From: Mycoplasma bradburyae
Lineage (GTDB): Bacteria > Bacillota_I > Bacilli_A > Mycoplasmatales > Mycoplasmoidaceae
Direction of reading: 5' to 3'
Assembly (NCBI RefSeq): GCF_024338845.1
Contig: NZ_CP101414.1
Location: 372,001 to 436,000 of the forward strand
DNA length: 64,000 nucleotides
Positions 25,251 through 36,199 of this stretch are shown piece after piece; position 1 is the stretch's first letter; each line of letters opens with the position of its first letter. The translations under genes and the position numbers were made by a program. The notes beneath the pieces are model-generated. The model did not search any database. It was not told the origin of the DNA and worked only from the letters and a program-made list of their open reading frames with translations.

Positions 25251-25776
25251 TTATGGCTTATTAGAAACTCCTCTTATCTAGTTCTATATTTATAATTATT
25301 TTAATATTTTTTTTATTAAAATAATTGTTTTTTAATTGTTTTTTTCTTACTCATTTTTATATAAGCGAGTTGTAATTTTTAGCATATCTATTTAATAAAA
25401 ACTTTAGTCTTTAAAAAGACTTTTTTAGTTAAACCAGTTAGCCTTATGATAAGGTGCATTCAAATAATATTTACTTTAATTTAAAAATGATTTTTAATTA
25501 TTTGTTTAATAATATTCAGGAATACATTGCTTTAAAACTATTTTTAAAAAAATCATTTTACCGAATATTTTTGATAAAAATTAATTTTATATGTAGTTAT
25601 CTGAACCAAAATAAATAATATTTACACTTTAAATTCAATTACTCAATAGAAGTTAATATAACTAACTAAAATGTTATAGCAAATGAATAACCATTAGAAA
25701 TCCTAAGCTAAAGTAATAAGTCCTATATATGTTATAAACATATATGTAATTAATAAAAAACGGTAGAGAACGATAT
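25251..25776. other. Gene-free AT-rich spacer
   Basis: About 525 bases between divergent genes contain no frame I can support. A short hairpin AGTCTT / AAGACT followed by T-run (25406-25426) is the only terminator-like structure; no gene leads into it. Promoters for the membrane protein (-) and the aldo/keto reductase (+) must lie here. Confidence 0.5.
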
Positions 25777-26616
25777 ATGAAATATAATGTACTAGCTAAT
25801 AATATTAAAATGCCTAGCATTGGATTTGGAACATATAAATTAGAAGATGGAAACCAAACTGTTTATGCTGTTAAATATGCTTTAGAAGTAGGTTATCGTC
25901 ACTTAGATTGTGCTGAAATATATAATAACCAAATATCAGTAGGTAAAGCTATTAAACAATCTAGTGTTAATCGTAAAGATATATTTGTCACTTCTAAAAT
26001 TTGAAATAGTGACAAAGGTTATCAATCAACTAAGAAGGCGTTTAGCAAAATACTTAATGATTTAGATCTTGAATACTTAGATCTTTTATTAATTCATTGA
26101 CCGATTGGAAGAAATTTCAAAAATAACTGAAAAGAAATTAATAGTCAAACTTGAAAGGCTATGGAAGAACTTTATCAGGAAGGTAAGATTAAAGCTATTG
26201 GTGTAAGTAATTTTCTAGTTCATCATTTAGAAGAATTAAAGAAAACTGCTAAAATTATGCCAATGGTTAATCAATTAGAATTTCATCCAGGTTATATGCA
26301 ACAAGAAATAGTTGATTATTGTAATAAGAACAACATTGTTGTTCAAGCTTGATCTCCGTTTTCTCAATCGCAAATCCTGGAACACAAGAAATTATTAGAA
26401 TTAGCTAATAAATATAAAGTAACCACTGCGCAATTAATTCTTAATTGAATTATTCAAAAAGATATCGTTCCATTACCTAAATCAAAAACATTTGAAAGAA
26501 TTAAAAGTAATTTAGCTGTTTTCGATTTTTCAATAAGCAAAGAAGATATTAAAATTATTGACGAATTACCAGATTGTGGCGGATTAGACCTTCATCCAGA
26601 TGAAGTTGAATTTTAA
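25777..26616 (+). CDS. Aldo/keto reductase
   Basis: ATG 25777 to TAA 26614-26616 gives 279 aa, with several TGA-Trp codons. It is an NADPH-dependent (beta/alpha)8-barrel carbonyl reductase. The family marks are GFGTYKLEDG near the N-terminus, LDCAEIYNN with catalytic Asp and Tyr, VTSKIWN with catalytic Lys, LLIHWP with the active-site His, IKAIGVSNF, QLEFHPG, and PLPKSK near the C-terminus for cofactor binding. Length and motif order are those of the AKR5-type bacterial enzymes (2,5-diketo-gluconate reductase and methylglyoxal reductase relatives). The substrate is not predictable. It is a single-gene unit. Confidence 0.93.
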
Positions 26617-26654
26617 CAAATCAACGGTAAAATTGAATAAAAACAGATATAATG

Positions 26655-26681
26655 ATCGCCTAAATTTTTAGGTGATTTTTT
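26655..26681 (+). terminator. Terminator of the aldo/keto reductase gene
   Basis: ATCGCCTAAA / TTTAGGTGAT (one G-T pair) is followed by five T, beginning 39 bases after the stop. Confidence 0.75.
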
Positions 26682-26851
26682 ATATAATATCACCTCAAAA
26701 ATCTTTTGATATTTAAAGTTGATAACTAATAATTACTTAGTTGTCAAGGAACATAAATCACACAATATTTGTTTAAAACTGTGGCTAACATTTCATAAAA
26801 ATAGTGAAATATAAAAATAATCTTATTTTTACACAAATTAACTATTAGGCA

Positions 26852-26857
26852 TATAAT
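26852..26857 (+). promoter_or_regulatory. -10 element of the PEBP gene pair; nearly leaderless mRNA
   Basis: TATAAT ends only 10 bases before ATG 26868, and no Shine-Dalgarno sequence fits between them. Transcription from this element would give an mRNA with a leader of about 4 bases or none. Confidence 0.5.
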
Positions 26858-26867
26858 TATTATCACT

Positions 26868-27422
26868 ATGACAAACAAAAATACAACAATCCGTTCTAGT
26901 TGTTTTATAGAAAAAGGTAATGGTATTTATTTAAAAAATGAAACTGTTAAACAAAACAACGAAAGATATGAAAGTTTAGATTTAGCTTGAGACAAAATTG
27001 AATCAGCTAAAAGTTACGCTCTTGTAATGGTAGATTACGAAGCTTCACGTGTAATAGGTCAATCATTTATTCACTGAGTTGTAGCTAACATTAAGGGTAA
27101 CGAATTAGCCTATGCAGCTAATATTAATAATTCTGAAATCATTCAAGGTCTTAACTCAACAGCTCAAGGAATGACTGAAACTTCTAAGGGTGTAATCATT
27201 GAATGTGTTCCAAGCGCTTTTAAAAATACTCCTGAAGCTGCTAGTGATTACTTACCACCACTTCCACCAGATGATAGTCATCTTTATACTATCCGTGTTT
27301 ATGGATTAGATGTTGAAAAACTAGATTTACCAAAACACTATAATTTATCAGATCTTAATGCAAAAATTATTGAGCACTGTGTTGGTGAACATGAATTGCA
27401 CTTCTGATATAAACCTAATTAA
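26868..27422 (+). CDS. PEBP-family protein (YbhB/YbcL type), first copy
   Basis: ATG 26868 to TAA 27420-27422 gives 184 aa, with TGA-Trp codons that hide most of the frame under the standard code. It is a phosphatidylethanolamine-binding-protein-like fold. Family features visible are SLDLAWDKIESAKSYALVMV, the SFIHWVVANI strand and YTIRVYGLDV near the C-terminus. The canonical DPDAP anion-pocket motif reads VDYEAS here, so ligand binding may be altered. It has no signal peptide. A second PEBP gene starts 17 bases downstream, so the two form an operon. Bacterial members have no settled function in mollicutes. Confidence 0.85.
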
Positions 27423-27439
27423 AAGAGGATCAATAATAA

Positions 27440-28108
27440 ATGAAGAAATATTTAATCGGTAACAACAAACAAATCTGATCTAAAATGGTTGGTGAAGATG
27501 GTTATCTTCACGCACATGGTGGCGCTTTAGATAACAAAAACCAAACTCCATTCCCTTCGTATTCTTTAGATTTAGAATGAGAAAAAATTCCGAATGCTAA
27601 GAGTTATGCGGTTTTAATTGAAGACTTTGATGCGGCTGCTGTAATTGGATTCAGTTTTATTCACTGAATTGCTGCTAATGTTAAAACTAATAAATTAGAA
27701 GCTAACCAATCTTATTTAGATCATAAGAAATGATTAGAATCTAAAAAGGGAGTTTATGGCGATGATGTTTTATGACAAGGTCATAACTCTAGTGTTTGCA
27801 AAACATTATTTGCTAACAATAAAACAAATGATCAATTAGGTGGTATTTTACCTGAAGGATTTACTTCAACTCACCATGATGGGTCATTAATTTATTTTGG
27901 ATGCTACCCGCCAAACGCAGATCACACGTATACTGTAACTGTTTATGGTCTAGATGTTGAAGCTAAAGAATTAAGCTATCACAAACAACACAGAACTCAA
28001 GAAAATTATTTAAACAAACCTTACTATGTAGGTGACTTTATTCAAGCGATTCACAACCACGTAGTAGGTAAACACACTCTTCACTTTAGATATAAAAAAG
28101 TTGGTTAA
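27440..28108 (+). CDS. PEBP-family protein, second copy
   Basis: ATG 27440 (after AGAGGA) to TAA 28106-28108 gives 222 aa. It is interrupted by seven TGA-Trp codons. It is paralogous to the preceding gene: SLDLEWEKIPNAKSYAV, EDFDAA (the DPDAP position), SFIHWIAANV, a loop with an HHDGS-type sequence, GCYPPNADHTYTVTVYGLDV, and C-terminal HTLHFRYKK. It has the longer middle loop usual for the family, which the first copy lacks. The pair therefore consists of one full-length and one shortened paralogue, perhaps acting as a heterodimer (inference). Confidence 0.88.
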
Positions 28109-28133
28109 TAAGATTAACCAACTTAATAAAAAA

Positions 28134-28190
28134 ACAAACCTAATCTTAAAAAGTTATAAGCTAATTCTTTTAAGATTGGGTTTTTATTTT
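28134..28190 (+). terminator. Terminator of the PEBP operon
   Basis: AAACCTAATCTTAAAA and TTTTAAGATTGGGTTT pair almost perfectly around a 16-base loop and are followed by TTATTTT. Confidence 0.75.
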
Positions 28191-28332
28191 GTCTTATTTA
28201 TTGGATTTAAATAATTAAAAAAATCTTTAATTTTTGCTTTGCTTTTTATTAAAATGTGATATTTAAATAAATAACAGAAAATATTAATTTATATATTATA
28301 ATTATTATGAGTTTAAAAACTCGAGATCAACA

Positions 28333-28374
28333 AAAAAATATAAGCAGTTGCCCCTTTATCTGCTTATATTTTTT
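28333..28374 (-). terminator. Terminator of the ktrA-leuS operon
   Basis: A 15-bp perfect stem AAAAAATATAAGCAG / CTGCTTATATTTTTT with a 12-base loop lies 20 bases beyond the leuS stop on the minus strand. Confidence 0.85.
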
Positions 28375-28393
28375 GTTTATTTTAATTTTTAGA

Positions 28394-30811
28394 TTATTTA
28401 ACGATAAAGTTAATAATCTTATTCTTAACAAAGATTGTTTTAACAATCTGTTTATCTTGGGTTTGTTTTTTGATTGTTTCTTGATTTAAGAAAAAATCAG
28501 CAACTTCTTGTTCCGATGCGTCAATATTAAAATCATTAACCATTTTATATTTACCATTAATACTACAAGAGATCGTAACAACATTTTTAACTAAGTATTG
28601 TTCATCTCATTTAGCTAATTTCATTGTATATAACAATTGTTTGTTATTGATTTTTTCATTCAATTCTTCAGCTAAGAATGGCGCAAAGAATGATAAAACA
28701 ATCAAGAAGTTTTTTATCATCTCTTTATTAATTTGCTCTTGTTTGTAACAAGCATTAATAAAGATCATCATTTCACTAACAACAAGATTGAATTCGTAGT
28801 TTTCTAAATGTTGATTAACTTTTTTTAAGAAATTGTGATAATCATAATTTAGATGCTCACTTGGATCGTCATTGATAGTTATCTTATCAAATAGGTTATA
28901 AACTCTTTCAAGGAATTTTCTAGTTCCATTTAATGCGTTTGAGTTTCAAGCTAAACTAGCATTTAACGGCCCCATAAACATCACATAAGTTCTAATCGTA
29001 TCAGCTCCGTGTGATAATACTAAATCGTCTGGATTAATAATATTTCCCTTAGATTTAGACATCTTGGTGCCATCTTCACCTAGAATCATTCCTTGGTTCA
29101 TTAGTTGATAGAACGGTTCTTTTGAACTTACAACATTGATTTTGTATAAGAATTTATATCAAAAACGAGCGTATAATAAATGTAATACAGCATGTTCTTG
29201 TCCGCCAACATATAAATCAACTGGCATAAAATGATCAAATAACGCTTTAGCTTCTGGTGAATTTAATGCTAGATAATTTTGATCTAAATGATTTTTATTT
29301 AATTCGTGTAACTTTAAAATATATCCTAAGAAATACCAACAAGAACCAGCTCATTGTGGCATGGTGTTAATTTCTCGGGTATATTTTTTATTATCAATAA
29401 TTGGATGTAGTCATTCATCACTAGCGTTAGCTAGTGGTGGTAATCCTTGTTTGTTTGGTGAAAAATCTTTAAGTTCTGGTAACTTTAAAGGTAATTGTTC
29501 ATCTTTAAGAAGATGACAATTATTATTTTCATCAAACACAACAGGGAAAGGTTCTCCTCAATAACGTTGTCTTGAAAAAATTCAATCACGCAGTTTGTAA
29601 TTAGTTTTTTTACTACCAATATTATTTTTTTCTAGGTAATCAATAATTTTATTAATTGCTTGATCATTATCAAGACCATTAATAAAATCAGAATTAATAT
29701 GGCTTCCATCACCAAGATAAGGATAACTATCAGCTTTTATAACTGGAATGATTTCTAGATTATATTTATTAGCAAAATTATAATCGCGTTCATCATGAGC
29801 AGCTACACCCATAACAGCGCCAGTGCCATAATCACTGATAATGTAGTCAGCTAAATAAATTGGGATTCTTTTTTTAGTAATTGGGTGAATAGCAAAATAA
29901 TTTGTATCAATACCAACATATCTTACGGTTTGATCAATACTGTTAGCTTTAATAAATTCTTCGATTTGGTCATTTTTATTCGTTATTAATTTTTGTTTAA
30001 CTAGTTCGTGATCGAAACTTAAAGCAATAAAACTAACTCCAAATAGAGTATCAGCTCTTGATGAGAAGACTTCGATTTTTTGATTATCTAAACCTTCAAC
30101 ATCAAACTTAATGCTAGCACCAGTTGATTTACCAATTCAATTAACTTGCATCGCTTTAATTGAATTAGGTCAGTTAATATCATCAAGATCTTTGATTAAT
30201 TCGTCAGCAAACTCAGTAATTTTAAGTACTCATTGACGCATTTTTTTCTTGATAACTGGATAAGATCCTCTTTCAGAGATCTTATTACCAGCTTCATCAG
30301 TTAGTACTTCTTCATTTGCTAATACTGTTCCTAGTTTTTCACATCAATTAACTTCAATATCAGCTTGGTAAGCTAGATTGTGTTCGTATAACTTTTTAAA
30401 AATTCATTGAGTTCATTGAAAATAATTAGGGTTGGTAGTATCAACTTCTAATCGATAATCATAATTAAATCCTAAGCTTTGTAATTGGTTTCTAAAATTA
30501 TCAATATTTTCTTGAGTAAATTTAGCAGGATGATTATTTGTCTGAATTGCATATTGCTCAGCCGGCAATCCAAAAGCATCTCAACCAATCGGATGTAAAA
30601 CATTAAAACCTAAAGCATTTTTTCAACGAGAAACAACATCAGTTGCCATAAATGCTTTAACATGCCCTACGTGTAATCCTTTACCACTAGGATAGGGAAA
30701 CATATCTAAAATATAGTATTTAGTTTTAGATTTATCTAGATCAAAATGATAAACATTTTGATCTGATCAAACTTTCCTTCATTTATTTTCTATTAAATTA
30801 TGGTTATACAT
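28394..30811 (-). CDS. leuS: Leucyl-tRNA synthetase
   Basis: ATG (complement of 30809-30811) to TAA at 28394-28396 gives 805 aa, with numerous TGA-Trp codons. It charges tRNA-Leu. The class I signature HVGH occurs in [14 protein letters not shown] (about residues 46-59), and KMSKSKGN occurs around residue 582. The CP1 editing domain is present, as seen from [10 protein letters not shown] and [13 protein letters not shown] with the editing Asp; some mycoplasmas have lost it. The C-terminal anticodon-binding helical region is complete and the protein ends in FIVK. It follows ktrA with a 17-base gap, so it is probably expressed from the ktrA promoter. Confidence 0.97.
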
Positions 30812-30828
30812 ATAGTTTATTTATTGAA

Positions 30829-31497
30829 TTAATTATCTGAGCTCATTAATTTAAGAAAACGAGAGATATCAACATTGTTACAAGCCGCTGTAACTAAATC
30901 GTTTTTTGAGATAATTGTATCCTTGTCGATAGAATAAATATTCTTATAATCTCTTGTTATTGAGATAATGTTAGCATTAGTTTTATTTCTTATGTCGATA
31001 TCAACAATTCTTTTGTTGATTACATCCTTAGAAGTAGCATAAACACGAACTAATGAGATGTCATCATCAATCGAGATTATTTCGCTATTAATACTATGAA
31101 CTACTCTCATAGCGATGTTTTCACCGACGATTTCTTCAGGAATTACCGCTTCTTTAACCCCAAAGGTTTTAAGAACTCTTTTATGAACCTCATTTTTAGC
31201 TCTGGCTATAATATTCTTAACCTTTAATTCACGTAGGTTTGTTGCTATAATAATAGATTCTTCAAGACTGCTAACCGATAAGATTACCGTATCGAATTTA
31301 TTGATAGCAACATCAGATAAAGACATAATGTCAGTAGCATCCAAGCTGATTGCAAAATCAAATCTTTTAGCTTCTAAATTAATTTTTTCTTTATCTTTAT
31401 CAATAATTAGAACTTTATAGCCTAATTCTTTCAGCTTGGATGCTACTTTACTACCGAACCTTCCAAGCCCTATAACGCAATAATCTGCTCGTTTCAT
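30829..31497 (-). CDS. ktrA: KtrA/TrkA potassium-uptake regulatory subunit
   Basis: ATG (complement of 31495-31497) to TAA 30829 gives 222 aa. It is the gating RCK protein of a Ktr/Trk potassium channel. Residues 1-130 form the RCK_N Rossmann domain with YCVIGLGRFGSKVASKL (nucleotide-binding GxGxxG) and the acidic IIDKDKEK at the end of strand 2. Residues 135-222 form the RCK_C ligand-binding domain. The membrane partner KtrB is not in this window. The gene precedes leuS on the same strand and is divergent from the membrane-protein gene at 31658. Confidence 0.93.
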   Translation of the reverse strand: MKRADYCVIGLGRFGSKVASKLKELGYKVLIIDKDKEKINLEAKRFDFAISLDATDIMSLSDVAINKFDTVILSVSSLEESIIIATNLRELKVKNIIARAKNEVHKRVLKTFGVKEAVIPEEIVGENIAMRVVHSINSEIISIDDDISLVRVYATSKDVINKRIVDIDIRNKTNANIISITRDYKNIYSIDKDTIISKNDLVTAACNNVDISRFLKLMSSDN

Positions 31498-31657
31498 AAT
31501 CTAGATAATATTATAAATATTAATTTAAATAAAAAAATCAGATAAACTTTTCAATATTATAATAATACCTAATCATAGTTATAAAATCATCTCTCTTATC
31601 TAAAAAAACATAAATAGCAATTTATTTTATTCGTTGATCTCTTAAGGTGGTATATTA

Positions 31658-32725
31658 ATGTTGTGCAAACCAAAGAAGTTAAAAGATAAAACTAAAAGTA
31701 AAAGTTCTAAAAAAGTGAAAAGAATTACTTCTGCTTTTATCGGCTTTTTAGTGGTTGGAACGATTGTTCCATTAGCAAACATCCCGCTTTATAAAAGATA
31801 CATAAGTAAGATTAACACTGAGAAAAATCTAAAAGATATTTCAAAAAATGAAAGATTAATTAAAGCAGCTAAAGAAAAGATTAGAAAAGAAAATCCTCAA
31901 GCAATTATCCAAGATATTGTTCAGGATTTTCATCCAAATACTAATGATTCAGACCAAGCTAAAAAACTTGTTAATACTATTTATGATAATTACCAATTTA
32001 AGATTGTTGATAAATTAAAAAAATCAGGTATTGATTATCAAAACTGAGAAACATTTAATAAATATGTTTATGATCACTTAGATCATGACATTTTTGAAGA
32101 TATATTAAATTCTTTTGTTGGTTTTTATGCGACTTATCACAACTCTTGAATTAACGAATTAACCGAAAGAATTCTTTTATATAAGTATAAAAAAGTAGGA
32201 ATTCAAAACGGTTATTTCAGACAATATCACACAGAAACAAGCAATGCTTATTTCTTGGATAAGAACAATTTCAACTTCAGATTTACGACTAAATCTGATT
32301 TAATTGCTGTTCATAAACTTTTTGGTGATGTAACTACTAAAGTTGGATTCTCAATTAATGTTAACCCTAATTCTAAAATAGTCATTGATCAAGATTCTAA
32401 AGGAGTTGTATTAACAAATACTAGCATTTTTCTTGAGTCATCTGCTGGTGTTCTTAGTCCTTATGGAAGTATTTTAGTTAGAACTGATTCGGATTATTGA
32501 AAAAACTGGTATGGATATACTGGCAATGCAGTCAAATGAGAAGAACAAAAACAAATTAAAGGATTACCATTAACATCAATCTTGTACAGTATTATTAATG
32601 ATAAAGATAATGAAAAAGGTTATATTAGTAAATACTTTTATAAATGGATGGTGCAAATATTAATTAACTTTTTTAATAATGGTTACCTTGATCAACAAAA
32701 TATTCGCAATAAAAAAGGTCATTAA
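31658..32725 (+). CDS. Predicted membrane-anchored protein of unknown function
   Basis: ATG 31658, preceded by AAGGTGG, to TAA 32723-32725 gives 355 aa with TGA-Trp at 32045, 32498 and elsewhere. The first 25 residues are strongly basic, followed by one hydrophobic helix (about 24-43, AFIGFLVVGTIVPLANIPL) without a lipobox Cys, so it is an N-terminal anchor. The rest contains a helical part (50-190) and a beta-rich part (200-290), then a C-terminal hydrophobic patch. No domain was recognised. The next gene starts 9 bases downstream, so the pair is an operon and may form one membrane complex. Confidence 0.65.
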
Positions 32726-32734
32726 TCTTACATA

Positions 32735-33394
32735 ATGTTAAATTCATCAAGCGATTCTAATAAAACATTACAAATTATTAATAGATTACCTAAGCGATGA
32801 CAGAAACATCGTTTGGCTAATGTTATTAAACCCTATTATCTTAATTGAAAAGAATACTTTTTTATTAATGCGACAAGACAAGCTAATCGATATTTAAAAC
32901 ATACTAAGTTCAATTGATTATATTTAATCCCAATTGTTGGTTTTATTTATTTTATTTTTAAGATTGAATCAACTAACGAAAAATTAGAGTATAGCAAACT
33001 TAAAAATCAATATCTTAAAGTTGGTGGTGAAAACTGAATAGTTTTCTTGATTATATTTGCTGGTATTTATTTATCGTTTATTATTTGAGCTACTTTAATT
33101 ATTTATTTAACAGATTATTTTTATCCACCAAATAATTATCAGAATATTAATAAGATTATTATTATGTATGTAGGTGGTAATTTTATTATCTTCATATTAT
33201 TTCATTATTTTTATTTATTTTATTGATACTTAGTGGTTTATCAAAAATTCAAGAATTCAGTTTATAAAATAATAGCAATTACTAGAAACAAAATTCATCC
33301 ATACTCGTTTTTCTCGTTTGTTCTCCATTGTGATGATGGGGTGTATTTAAAGAAATTAGAAAAGCGTCATAAACGAAATCAGTTTCTTAAATAA
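32735..33394 (+). CDS. Polytopic membrane protein of unknown function
   Basis: ATG 32735 to TAA 33392-33394 gives 219 aa, with six TGA-Trp codons that hide the frame under the standard code. Three membrane helices are visible: about residues 62-77 (LYLIPIVGFIYFIFKI), 102-125 and 142-165. N- and C-termini are basic, consistent with both facing the cytoplasm or with a re-entrant segment. No family was recognised. It is the second gene of the unit with 31658-32725. Confidence 0.65.
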
Positions 33395-33473
33395 TTTTTT
33401 TATTATTCGTAATAAATAAAAAAATTAGATTTATCGGTTATTTTAATGAATATCAAAAAATATAAATAATAAA

Positions 33474-33506
33474 AAAGCCCTATTGTTTTATGAACAATAG
33501 GGCTTT
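33474..33506 (-). terminator. Terminator shared by convergent membrane-protein operon and tRNA-Thr
   Basis: AAAGCCCTATTGTT / AACAATAGGGCTTT is a perfect 14-bp stem with a 5-base loop. On the minus strand it is followed by U's (complement of AAAAAA), which fits the tRNA gene 18 bases away. Confidence 0.8.
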
Positions 33507-33523
33507 AAATGTCTAAAAATTAA

Positions 33524-33597
33524 TGGTGCCGAATACAAGAATTGAACTTGTCTCTGATGCTTACCATGCATCTGTTTTACCACTAAACTAATTCGGC
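33524..33597 (-). tRNA. tRNA-Thr (anticodon GGU)
   Basis: Read on the minus strand, the acceptor stem is GCCGAAT/ATTCGGC with discriminator A and encoded CCA. The D arm is GTTTAGTGGTAAAAC, the anticodon stem GATGC/GCATC with loop ATGGTAA (anticodon GGT at 33563-33565), the variable loop 4 nt, and the T arm ACAAG-TTCAATT-CTTGT. All arms are intact (74 nt). The anticodon reads ACC/ACU codons. The A at position 32 is less usual than a pyrimidine. Confidence 0.9.
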
Positions 33598-33999
33598 GCG
33601 CTAGATAATTATAACCGATTTTAAGATTAGATTATTTAAAAACTAGTTTATATTATTTATTTTGGTAAAGAAAAAGTTTGATTATTACAATAATTAACCA
33701 TAGTTAGATTATTAAATAGCACCTATCTAATTAATTAATATATTCGTTTCTTATAGATATTATTTAAATTTTTAAAAAATTAAGAATTTAATAAATTGAT
33801 ACATTAATAAATTTGATTAAAAGACTTTATTTAATAGATATTGAAAAGAAGAAAAATGAAATAATTGCTTTTATTTTTTTGATTTAATTACAACTTATTA
33901 TTTTTTATTCAAAATAAGATTAATTGTTTTATTAATGTCCGATTTTATATATGGATAGCAGCAAAATTAAGAATAATTTTGTCTTTAAAAATTTTAAAA
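33598..33999. other. Gene-free spacer upstream of a lipoprotein gene
   Basis: About 400 bases of A/T-rich sequence hold the tRNA promoter on one side and the lipoprotein promoter on the other. No coding frame, strong hairpin or GAA triplet tract is visible. A weak -10 candidate TTTATATAT occurs near 33943. Confidence 0.4.
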
Positions 34000-35757
34000 G
34001 TGAAAAGAAAAAATTTTTTAAAGTTAATTAGTTTATTAAGTGTTGTTTCGATGGCATCAATCGCAGTATCAAGTTGTAAAAAACCAGATATCGATTTAAC
34101 AAATCAAATTAATCGAGATAAAACAGAAAATAAAAATAGCTCTGAATCTAAAGATAATGATAAAAAAATAAACGAAGAAAAAACAACAGATACAAAAGCT
34201 TTATCTAATAAAAAAAACGAATCTAATAATAAAAGTAACGTTGATTCTGATGATACGAATAATTCTGAATCGATAGAAACTAAAGACCGATCTGAATTGC
34301 CAGAAAAAACTAATGAAGAAAACTCAAATGAATCAGTTTCTGATTCAACAAATCAAGAAACAACTGATAAAAGTGTTAATGAACAACCTAAAGCAGAATC
34401 AAATAAAAATTTAGAATCATCTACGAGTTCAACTGATAGTGTAGTTGGCGAAAAAACAACAGAACAACCTAAGCATAATGCTTCTGAAGATGTAAATATG
34501 ATGCATTCATCAGATGAATCTGAAGAAACTAAAAACTCAGAAGAAACTAATATTCATAAATCTGTTGAAAAAACTGAAGAGCATCAATCAGATGAACCCT
34601 CTGAAGGAAGTTCTGAAAAACAAGTTGGCAACCAGGCTGAAGCAGAAAAAGAAAATTCTAAACAATCTGAAGAAGTAACTGATGGAAAAACTTCTATGAT
34701 GGATCATTCTGATAGTGAAACTTTAAAATCTAAAGATGATGGTATGGTTACTGATCATCCACAAACTGATAATCAACAAGATTCAAGAGATGGCGCAGGT
34801 GAAATGGTAAAAGCAGAACAAGGCCATGAAACAACTGAACCTAAAAAAGAAGGTCCAGCAACAGATGTCGAAAATGGTGAAAAAAATCAATCCGCGCAAC
34901 CTATAACTGAAAAAACAGAAGAAAAAACTGAAACTAAAAAAGATATTGAACCTACTAGCGAACAAGGCGAACCTAAATCTGGAGAAGTTCAATCTAGTAG
35001 TATGCAAGATGAACCTTCTAGTGTATCAGGAGATGTTCATGATCCTGAAACAGATTCGGTTTCAAAAGATGAATCTGATCAAAATAAAGAAACTCACGAT
35101 GATTCTTCAATCAATGGAGAAGACAAACAAGCGCAATCTGAATCTGATCAAGAAACCAGTGCAGAAAAATTGGATTCAAAAGAAGTTGATCCAGTTAATT
35201 CTACAGAAGAACACAAACCTACAATGATGGAAAATTCACCACCATCAGCAGATAGTCCAGAAGATGGTTTAGCAACTCCATTAACACCTAGTTGAGGTGA
35301 TGGAACTGATAGTGGCTCTTATCACCCGGCAGTTACTCCTGATAATGATTGTCCAAATGTACTATCTACAGAATATCCATACGGATCACCATACAATCCA
35401 ACAGGATCTACACCTCCTAGTGTAAGTGATCCATATGCACCTCCTGTACCTTCAGATCCGTCTGCTGGATGAGCTACTAGCGGAACAGGTAGTCCTTATG
35501 GTATGTATCCTGGTTATGATTCTCCAACATACCCAAATTATAATGGAACACCAGGATCATCTGATGGTTCTTATGGTGATAATTATCCATCAAGTTATCC
35601 TAGTTCTTACCCAGGAACTTGTCCTACACCAACCGGTCCATATGATACCATGCCTGAACCAGGTTCAAATGGTGTCGGGGATGATTCAGGGATAGGTAGT
35701 GCGCCTACTGATTGAGGATCTTCGCTTCCAGAAAGCTCTCCTCCTATCGATTTATAA
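34000..35757 (+). CDS. Glu/Ser-rich surface lipoprotein with VlhA-like leader
   Basis: I place the start at GTG 34000-34002 because the leader from there matches two other lipoproteins in this window. It ends at TAA 35755-35757 (585 aa). The leader MKRKNFLKLISLL ends in a lipobox, IAVSSC, with lipidated Cys about residue 27. Residues 30-430 are extremely hydrophilic (Glu, Ser, Asp, Thr, Lys) and surely disordered. The C-terminal 150 residues switch to Pro/Gly/Tyr/Ser-rich sequence with Trp-Gly motifs (TGA codons). The leader resembles that of M. gallisepticum VlhA/pMGA haemagglutinins, but the body does not. It is probably a surface antigen; no enzymatic domain is visible. The neighbouring gene 36200-37186 is a paralogue. 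Confidence 0.75.
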
Positions 35758-35806
35758 ACGGCTCAATAATTAAATAATCGTATAAGTTCTTTTGTTAATA
35801 AAAAAA

Positions 35807-35890
35807 TTTAAACTCTTTTGAGTTTAAAACTATTCACAAACAAATCATAATAAGATTCATTTTCGCTTTAAGTAATGAATCTTATTTTTT
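35807..35890 (+). terminator. Two hairpins ending the first lipoprotein gene
   Basis: TTTAAACTC / GAGTTTAAA (35807-35828, tetraloop TTTT) is followed by AATAAGATTCATT / AATGAATCTTATT (35849-35886) with a T-run. The second is the better terminator. Confidence 0.7.
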
Positions 35891-36089
35891 ATTTAAAAAA
35901 TAATCAAGCATATTAATTTTTAGTTTTAAATAGTATTCTAATTAAGAAATAATAGTTATCTTTTATTTCAAAAAATATTATAGTCTTATAAATAAGACAT
36001 AAATAAAAATATTGTTAAAAATCTTTATTTATAAGAAAAATATAAGAAGTTAAACCTAATAAATCATTTTTTGTTGTTTCATATTACCG

Positions 36090-36103
36090 TTTTTTTTTTT
36101 TTT
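36090..36103 (+). repeat. Poly-T tract (14 T) upstream of lipoprotein gene
   Basis: Fourteen consecutive T's end 20 bases before a -35-like TTGACT (36124-36129) and 96 bases before GTG 36200. Homopolymer tracts of this length change length by slippage and can alter promoter strength. Confidence 0.7.
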
Positions 36104-36123
36104 GTTCAGAATTACTGAAACGA

Positions 36124-36152
36124 TTGACTTGAATGTTGATTATTTATATAGC
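36124..36152 (+). promoter_or_regulatory. Candidate promoter of the second lipoprotein gene
   Basis: TTGACT at 36124-36129 and TATATA/TATAGC within 36145-36152 are spaced 15-17 bases apart. The poly-T tract lies just upstream of the -35 element. Confidence 0.45.
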
Positions 36153-36199
36153 TATTTAACGAAATTGATTTAAGATTTTGTTTTAAAAATTAGTTTAAA

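Noticed and set aside
25406-25426. Terminator-like hairpin AGTCTT / AAGACT with T-run in the 25.3-25.8 kb spacer
   Set aside because: The loop is very short and no transcript is expected to arrive from the left on the plus strand, so I do not call it a terminator.
28307-28489. Plus-strand open frame of 60 codons beginning ATGAGTTTAAAAACTCGAG
   Set aside because: It runs through the strong leuS terminator hairpin and into the leuS 3' end on the other strand; there is no ribosome site, and composition is that of a reversed coding strand.
35426-35695. Leu/Gln/Met-rich frame inside the C-terminal part of the first lipoprotein gene
   Set aside because: It is an out-of-frame shadow. The correct frame continues through TGA-Trp to 35757 with Pro/Gly/Tyr-rich sequence.
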